47,094 nucleotides of DNA. Origin: Clostridia bacterium. Lineage in GTDB: Bacteria > Bacillota > Clostridia > Oscillospirales > Acutalibacteraceae. Within the stretch, counting starts at the first letter, position 1, and each line of letters starts with the position of its first letter. The position numbers were made by a program, and so were the translations under genes. The DNA is taken from positions 1-47,094 of the forward strand of contig JAFTZU010000056.1 of the NCBI GenBank assembly GCA_017461005.1. Reading direction: 5' to 3'. Below the pieces are notes generated by a model. The model was not told the DNA's origin. It did not search any database and saw nothing but the letters and a program-made list of their open reading frames with translations. Below are positions 42,688-47,094 of the stretch, one piece after another.

Positions 42688-42723
42688 AAACGCTCCGGAC
42701 CCTGGTGGTTCGGAGCGTTTTCT
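42688..42723 (+). terminator. Terminator after the flavin reductase gene
   Basis: Stem AAACGCTCCG/CGGAGCGTTT with an inner CC/GG pair, followed by TCTTT. Confidence 0.85.
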
Positions 42724-42739
42724 TTGGGCGTTCCTTTAC

Positions 42740-42768
42740 TTGACAGTGTCACCCGGACGTGCTATAAC
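42740..42768 (+). promoter_or_regulatory. Promoter of the small lipoprotein gene
   Basis: A perfect -35 TTGACA (42740-42745), 17-bp spacer and -10 TATAAC (42763-42768) with a TGc extension. Confidence 0.85.
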
Positions 42769-42820
42769 ATGTGGCGAAATGCAGGAAATGCATGTAACAC
42801 AGCAAACGAGGTGTTGAAAT

Positions 42821-43303
42821 ATGAAGAAGTATATCGCCAAAACGGGCAGTGTGCTGGCGGCGTTCCTGACCGCGCTGATCATGGTGCTGTCTCTGTCCGG
42901 CTGCCAGAAGGCCACCGACAAGATGGATGAGGTCGTGAATAACGGGCTCAGCAAGGTCGAGAACGCGACTAAGTCGGAGTACGGTTCGGCGCAGGAGATC
43001 GTGGACGTCTACTCCGCGAAGATGGAAAAGCAGGCCAAAGTCCTCGGTAAAGAGCTGAAGAAGGAAGCTCCGGCCCGGTACGCGAAAGACGGGACGCTGG
43101 CGGTCCTCCTCAAGGAGAAGACCGGCGTGCTGGCAAACCTTTACGGCGAAGGCAGTGCGGAAGTGTCGAACTACATCCTCTATTCTTCCGGTAACTCGAG
43201 CCAGTCGCCCACGCCCTTCGTCGACGACCTGTATGAAGCCTACACGAAAGCCACGGACCTCCTCATGGATGACTACCAGGACGCGCTGAGCGAACTGATG
43301 TAA
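42821..43303 (+). CDS. Small lipoprotein of unknown function
   Basis: A 160-residue lipoprotein. The signal peptide ends in lipobox LSGC (Cys about residue 28). The mature part is mostly helical and charged (ATDKMDEVVNNGLSKVENAT, KMEKQAKVLGKELKKEAPAR), then a Ser-rich loop and a second helix (DDLYEAYTKATDLLMDDYQD). No domain is recognised. GAGGTG precedes the ATG. A near copy of the window motif (GTATATCGCC, 42829-42838) lies in the first codons. It has its own promoter and terminator. Confidence 0.8.
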   Translation: MKKYIAKTGSVLAAFLTALIMVLSLSGCQKATDKMDEVVNNGLSKVENATKSEYGSAQEIVDVYSAKMEKQAKVLGKELKKEAPARYAKDGTLAVLLKEKTGVLANLYGEGSAEVSNYILYSSGNSSQSPTPFVDDLYEAYTKATDLLMDDYQDALSELM

Positions 43304-43329
43304 GATGTGCAGAAACCCATAAAACGAAA

Positions 43330-43371
43330 ACCCCGAACTTCTCTTCGGAGAAGTCCGGGGTCTTTTTTTTG
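43330..43371. terminator. Bidirectional terminator between convergent genes
   Basis: A stem ACCCCGAACTTCTC/GAGAAGTCCGGGGT with loop TTCG (one A/C mismatch). CTTTTTTTT follows on the plus strand and a TTTTCGTTTT run on the minus strand, so it serves both the lipoprotein gene and the MATE gene. Confidence 0.88.
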
Positions 43372-43373
43372 TG

Positions 43374-44747
43374 TTAAGAGGCGTCTGGCTTTTGTGCCCG
43401 CATGTCTCTGCCGAGCTGGCGCCAGACCGTGAGCATCATCGTGGTGAAGCAGGCCGTGCCGCCGACCACGTTGGAGATGGGCTCTGCCATGAAGACGCCG
43501 TCGGTGCCGAGGCCGAAGAGGTGCGGCAGGAGGTAGGTCAGCGGAACGACAATGACCACCTTGCGGAACAGGGAGAAGAAGATGGCCTGTCGCTTCTTGT
43601 TGAGCGCCTTGAAGGTCGTCTGTCCGCAGTACTGGAGGCCCTGTCCGATGAACGCGAAGAAGTAGAGGTGCAGCGCCGGGATGGCGTCCGCCAGAATGGT
43701 CTTGTCATTCGTGAAGATGCCGATGAACCATTCGGGCTTCCACAGGATGAACAGCCAGATGGCCAGCGTGTAGGTCAGGTTGGCGGCTGTCATCAGGGCG
43801 ATGGCCCGCCGCACTCTGGCCGGGCGTTCCGCACCGTAGTCGTAGCTCATGACCGGGCTGGTGCCTTCCGACACCGCGAGGGCCGGCACGTCGACGAACT
43901 GCCGCACGCTGGCGAGGATGGTCATGACCGAGACGTACAGGTCACCGCCGAAGTGGGACAGTACCGAGTTGCAGGACAGCGTGACGAGCGCGTTGGTGAC
44001 CGCCATGATGAACCCGGCCGTGCCGAGAGAAGTGATGTTCCGGGCCACCGTCCCAAAATCCCTGGGGCGATGTACGGTAAGGCGGAGTTCACACCGCCGT
44101 CGGAGGTACCAGAGCACCAGGACCGCGGAAACGAACTGCGAAAGGACTGTCGCGACGGCCGCGCCGCGCGTGCCGAGTCCGAGGCCGAAGATGAAGACCG
44201 GGTCCAGTATGACGTTGAGAATGGCGCCGATGGAAACGGTCAGCATACCGAACCCCGTATACCCCTGCGCGTTGATGAAGGGGTTCATGCCTGTGACGAC
44301 CATCGAGAAGAAGGTGCCGAGCAGGTAGATGCGCAGGTAGGGGAGCGCATAGGGAAGGGTGGCTTCCGACGCGCCGAACAGCATCAGGAACGGGCGGCTG
44401 AAGAGGAGCCCGACCGCCATGATGATCAGCGCCGCACCGGACAGCAGCAGGAACGCCGTCGTCTGGATGTGCCGCGCGCCTTCCCGGTCCTTCGCTCCGA
44501 GAGCGATGGAGAAGAGCGGCGCGCCGCCGGTGCCGAACAGGTTCGCGAAGCCGATGGTCAGGATGACCAGCGGGAAGCAGAGCCCCACACCGGCCAGGGC
44601 CATGGTGCCTTCTCCCGGGATGCGCCCGAGGAAGATCCGGTCCACGATGTTGTAGAGAAGGGCGAACAGCTGCGCTACCAGCATGGGCAGGGCAGACTGG
44701 ATCATATTGCGGCCTACGGAGCCGTGTTCAAAGTCGACCTGGCGCAT
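43374..44747 (-). CDS. MATE family efflux transporter
   Basis: A 457-residue membrane protein with about 12 helices in two repeated halves, typical of MATE cation-coupled exporters. It opens GSVGRNMIQSALPMLVAQLF and has NIVDRIFLGRIPGEGTMALAG, GTGGAPLFSIALGAKD, INAQGYTGFGMLTVSIGAIL and DPVFIFGLGLGTRGAAVATV. The second half has DVPALAVSEGTSPVMSYDYGA. GAGGAGGGG precedes the ATG. It lies 46 bp downstream of the SMR gene on the same strand, so the two exporters may share a transcript. Substrate unknown. Confidence 0.92.
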   Translation of the reverse strand: MRQVDFEHGSVGRNMIQSALPMLVAQLFALLYNIVDRIFLGRIPGEGTMALAGVGLCFPLVILTIGFANLFGTGGAPLFSIALGAKDREGARHIQTTAFLLLSGAALIIMAVGLLFSRPFLMLFGASEATLPYALPYLRIYLLGTFFSMVVTGMNPFINAQGYTGFGMLTVSIGAILNVILDPVFIFGLGLGTRGAAVATVLSQFVSAVLVLWYLRRRCELRLTVHRPRDFGTVARNITSLGTAGFIMAVTNALVTLSCNSVLSHFGGDLYVSVMTILASVRQFVDVPALAVSEGTSPVMSYDYGAERPARVRRAIALMTAANLTYTLAIWLFILWKPEWFIGIFTNDKTILADAIPALHLYFFAFIGQGLQYCGQTTFKALNKKRQAIFFSLFRKVVIVVPLTYLLPHLFGLGTDGVFMAEPISNVVGGTACFTTMMLTVWRQLGRDMRAQKPDAS

Positions 44748-44793
44748 CGCGTCCCCTCCTCTCAGGAAATATTGGGACTATTATACACCTATT

Positions 44794-45114
44794 TCATTCC
44801 TTCGCAAGGAGCCGGAGCCCGGTGACCCCGATGACGATCAGCGCCACGCAGAGCACCTGGGGCACCGACAGCTTCTCCTGGAACAGGAACACACCGAGGA
44901 CGGACGTGCCGACGATGCCGAACCCGGTCCACATGGCGTAGGCCGTGCCGAGGTTCAGGTCCTTCAGCGAGAAGGACAGGAACACGGCGCTCAGGATGTA
45001 GGTGACCGCGGTGATCAGACTGGGCCACAGGACCGTGAAACCGTTCGAATACTTCATCGCCACCGCCCAGGTGACTTCGAACACAGCGGCGAGCAACAGG
45101 TAAAACCAGGACAT
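44794..45114 (-). CDS. Small multidrug resistance (SMR) family transporter
   Basis: A 106-residue, four-helix SMR protein. It begins MSWFYLLLAAVFEVTWAVAM with the essential membrane Glu (E13) in the first helix, then a YSNGFT loop, ITAVTYILSAVFLSFSLKDL, the GTAYAMWTGFGIVGT signature with the conserved Trp, and LSVPQVLCVALIVIGVTGL. These motifs fit the guanidinium exporter (Gdx/SugE) branch better than EmrE, but this is not certain. The ATG at 45114 has GGAGG 8 nt before it; a longer frame begins inside the leader hairpin. A structured leader precedes it. Confidence 0.9.
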   Translation of the reverse strand: MSWFYLLLAAVFEVTWAVAMKYSNGFTVLWPSLITAVTYILSAVFLSFSLKDLNLGTAYAMWTGFGIVGTSVLGVFLFQEKLSVPQVLCVALIVIGVTGLRLLAKE

Positions 45115-45226
45115 AAGAAAACCTCCAAAACAAAACACGTCATCTCCAGTCCCTTCTAAGACCTAACGGGAATGGAAATGACGTGCTTCCTGCTACCCGG
45201 TGGCAGCAGGCGTCGTTCAAATTGTT
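45115..45226 (-). promoter_or_regulatory. Structured leader of the SMR gene, candidate riboswitch or attenuator
   Basis: About 112 nt of leader on the minus strand. The 5' half has a hairpin with arms CCTGCT/AGCAGG and a 10-nt loop (45210-45189). The 3' half has a long stem (CACGTCAT/ATGACGTG at its base, then TCCA/TGGA and CCC/GGG; 45185-45136) followed by TTTTGTTTT, which looks like an intrinsic terminator just before the ribosome binding site. GACG (45215-45212) can instead pair with CGTC of the terminator stem, giving two exclusive folds. SMR exporters are often under guanidine riboswitches, but I cannot match a known class. Confidence 0.55.
45136..45185 (-). terminator. Terminator-like hairpin in the SMR leader
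   Basis: About 16 base pairs with two mismatches, then TTTTGTTTT on the minus strand, directly before the GGAGG of the SMR gene. Confidence 0.65.
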
Positions 45227-45232
45227 GGCAAC

Positions 45233-45261
45233 AGCATAGCGGAAAATGCCCGCGCTGTCAA
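45233..45261 (-). promoter_or_regulatory. Promoter of the SMR gene
   Basis: On the minus strand: perfect -35 TTGACA (45261-45256), 17-bp spacer, -10 TATGCT (45238-45233). It lies just after the stop of the nitrogenase-like gene. Confidence 0.8.
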
Positions 45262-45270
45262 TGGGTGCGT

Positions 45271-47094
45271 TCAGCGGGTGCCGCTTGGACCGAGGAACAC
45301 CGCCATTTTGTCGCGGTACATGCGGCCGGAGTAGCTTTCCGACGGCACGTCGTGGAATTCCTTGGGCGATGTACCCTCCAGGCTCCCGGCCGGCAGCAGG
45401 TTCCGGTACAGCGGGTCCGCATAGATGACGTCCGCTGCCGCAAGGGCCGCCTTGATGACCGGCTCCCGCCAGCTCTGCAGGTCCGTGTCTCTCAGACACC
45501 CGCAGGGGTCTTCGAGGGGGCAGAGGACCTGAACATCCAACGCGGGTCCTGTGGCCGGGCCGGTCAGTGCGCAGGACGCGCCCTGCTCCAGCACCCATCG
45601 CAGGCTCGCCGCGTACACCGGCTCGCCGATGAGGAGTGTGTGTGGAACGGGAGAGACCGTCTGGCTGTCGGACGAAGACGCAACAGAAGCGTCTGCCTGA
45701 GCGGACTCGCCCCAAAGGCTCTTGTTCTCTCCGGTCAGCGCCGCTTCCTTCAGAAGGTCCGCCATCCGTGCACAGGCATCGTCGCCCATCGGCAGACCGA
45801 CCACATACGGAGTGCCAAAGCGTTCCTGAAGCACTTTGGCGGCGTCCAGCGCGGTGGAGGAGAGGACGAGGTTCACGTCCGCCTCCGCGGAGCGGGCGAT
45901 GGAGCCGAGCGAAGCGAGGTCTCCGCCGTCGCGGGGGTTCATCGCCCAGGAGGACACCACATCGAAGTGGTTGTCAGAGCACCAGTCGAGCAGCGCTTCC
46001 ACGTTCCCGACGACCGAGAAGTCCAGGGGCGTCAGACCGAGGAGGTTCACCTTCCAGTGGGGCTCGGAGCGTTTCTGTTTCTGCTCTTCCAGGATACGCG
46101 TCGCCATGACGTCGTAGGGACAGCGGCCCTGATTGCAGTCGAAGTCCATGTCTCGGTGGTCCGTGACCGGCTCCGGCTTCTCGTCGACGAACCGCTCCGC
46201 CAGCGCGCGGAACGCCTGGCGCATGCCGGCCTGGTACGTGTGCATGCCGGACGTGTCGAAGTGCAGGGTCGGGATGCCGGACCGCTTCTCGATGACCCGG
46301 GCCACACCTTTGAAGTCCGTCCCGGTCATGGCCGCTATGGGCGAGCCGAACACCGCAATGAACTTCGGGTGCGTCTCCTTCGCCGCTTCGACGACGTCGG
46401 AGATGTATTTTTCATCGTTGCCGAGGATGGCGTCGTACTCCCGCAGCCCTGAGATGAAGATAAGGCTGTCGGAGCCGTACCACCGGGGCTCGTCGTGGGT
46501 CGCGTAGGTGGAGTTGCAGCCGGATGCGTCGTGCATGACGAGAAGCCCGCCGAGCTCATAGAGCGCGGAGCACACGCCGCTGAGGTCGGACGAGTAGTTG
46601 ACAGCATACAGAGAAGCCTGCTCGGCCTCTTTCGGGCGATTTACGGGTGTGCCTTCAGAGGCTGTCTGAGTCCCTGCTTCGGAGGTCTCCGACGGTACCG
46701 TTGCAACTGAAGACTGTGCCAGCCCTTCGGCCACGACCTCGGCCGAACCGATGGCTTTCTCGGACAGGACCGCCTCGATGTCTTTGACATGTTCCGCCGC
46801 GTCCTGCATCAGAGCGCAGAGTTTCGTGATGCCCCGGAACCCGAGAAGCCCGGACTGGTAAATGAGGTTCACAAAATGGCCTGTGTTGCCGTAATAAGCG
46901 GCTTTCTGCCCGATGGCGAGCACGTTCCCGTCTTCATCGGAAGCGTCTTCAAAGGGCATCTGGCGCATCCTCCAGTCGATCATCGGAAGCGTCGTCGCCT
47001 CATGGCCGTGTTTCGCGGCGAGCGTCTCCCACTGCGCCTTCGCGTCCTCGTCCAGAGGACCGCAGGCGTCCGCGTACACGCAGGTGACCGTGAA
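45271..47094 (-). CDS. Nitrogenase-like component 1 protein, apparently a fusion of two subunits (partial)
   Basis: 607 codons are visible; the frame is open to the window edge, so the start is missing. The first 120 residues (WRMRQMPFEDASDEDG, AIGQKAAYYGNTGHFVNLIY, GFRGITKLCALMQDA) look like the C-terminal end of one nitrogenase component 1 (NifD/NifK-like) chain. A 40-residue Ser/Thr/Glu-rich linker follows. Then a second chain begins: YAVNYSSDLSGVCSALYELGG, HDASGCNSTYATHDEP with a cluster-type Cys, IAVFGSPIAAMTGTDF and GIPTLHFDTSGM. A CNQGRC insertion is unusual. The true role cannot be told; related NifH-like and transporter genes may lie beyond the edge. Two window-motif copies lie in it, one in the linker. 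Confidence 0.75.
   Translation of the reverse strand, partial: FTVTCVYADACGPLDEDAKAQWETLAAKHGHEATTLPMIDWRMRQMPFEDASDEDGNVLAIGQKAAYYGNTGHFVNLIYQSGLLGFRGITKLCALMQDAAEHVKDIEAVLSEKAIGSAEVVAEGLAQSSVATVPSETSEAGTQTASEGTPVNRPKEAEQASLYAVNYSSDLSGVCSALYELGGLLVMHDASGCNSTYATHDEPRWYGSDSLIFISGLREYDAILGNDEKYISDVVEAAKETHPKFIAVFGSPIAAMTGTDFKGVARVIEKRSGIPTLHFDTSGMHTYQAGMRQAFRALAERFVDEKPEPVTDHRDMDFDCNQGRCPYDVMATRILEEQKQKRSEPHWKVNLLGLTPLDFSVVGNVEALLDWCSDNHFDVVSSWAMNPRDGGDLASLGSIARSAEADVNLVLSSTALDAAKVLQERFGTPYVVGLPMGDDACARMADLLKEAALTGENKSLWGESAQADASVASSSDSQTVSPVPHTLLIGEPVYAASLRWVLEQGASCALTGPATGPALDVQVLCPLEDPCGCLRDTDLQSWREPVIKAALAAADVIYADPLYRNLLPAGSLEGTSPKEFHDVPSESYSGRMYRDKMAVFLGPSGTR

Noticed and set aside
43371-44825. 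A 484-codon plus-strand frame over the MATE gene.
   Set aside because: The product is a low-complexity charged sequence without motifs, while the minus-strand frame is a clear MATE protein.
45172-46452. A 426-codon plus-strand frame over the nitrogenase-like gene.
   Set aside because: Antisense shadow; no ribosome binding site and no recognisable domain.

Overview
The window looks like part of the chromosome of an anaerobic Clostridia bacterium (Firmicutes), most likely of the Oscillospirales/Ruminococcaceae type. The grounds are strong Shine-Dalgarno sites (AAGGAGG), sigma-A type promoters, a zinc-ribbon S14, a complete Firmicutes-order S10-spc-alpha ribosomal operon, a trimeric [FeFe] hydrogenase operon with Rex-type operators, L-lactate dehydrogenase, and flavinylated extracytosolic redox proteins. 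Coding DNA is fairly GC-rich and favours GAC, GTC and ATC codons; this bias also produces very long antisense open frames that are not genes. The genus cannot be fixed from sequence alone.

Layout. 1-2.0 kb: the tail of a HAD phosphatase gene, tRNA-Met and tRNA-Glu, a self-contained unit encoding a 23-residue peptide, a secreted CAP-domain protein and a YegP-like protein. 2.1-11.7 kb: lactate dehydrogenase with a Rex-like operator, then an extracytosolic flavin electron-transfer locus. That locus holds an ApbE flavin transferase lipoprotein, a NusG_II-domain protein, a Gx-type membrane protein, a 1094-residue surface protein with Tp47-like modules and wall-binding repeats, a triple FMN_bind protein, a single FMN_bind protein and a NapH-like membrane Fe-S protein. 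11.9-15.4 kb: two paralogous ECF sigma-like proteins, each anchored in the membrane by a C-terminal helix. The first has an Asp-Val-Asp repeat stalk, a Cys ladder and a large ectodomain. 15.6-16.9 kb: rarA on the minus strand.

17.0-32.5 kb: a structured leader and the r-protein operon from rpsJ to rplQ, with secY, adk, map, infA and rpoA. 32.5-41.3 kb: a Rex-type promoter region and a ten-gene hydrogenase operon. It encodes HydC, HydB and HydA together with a putative regulatory set (two DRTGG-like proteins, two GHKL ATPases, a PHP phosphoesterase, a HydS-like hydrogenase homologue and a [2Fe-2S] protein). 41.3-42.1 kb: a gap rich in inverted repeats, including three matching hairpins. 42.1-47.1 kb: a flavin reductase, a small lipoprotein, and on the minus strand a MATE transporter, an SMR transporter with a structured leader, and a nitrogenase-like protein that runs off the right edge.

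How the parts connect: lactate dehydrogenase and the hydrogenase are alternative NADH outlets, and both carry Rex-like operators at the same distance from their -10 boxes. The ApbE/FMN_bind/NapH genes would carry electrons across the membrane to surface flavins. Two observations seem most novel. One is the pair of membrane-tethered sigma-like proteins. The other is a 10-bp motif, GGCGATKTAC, found 19 times on both strands in genes of different function and in several reading frames.
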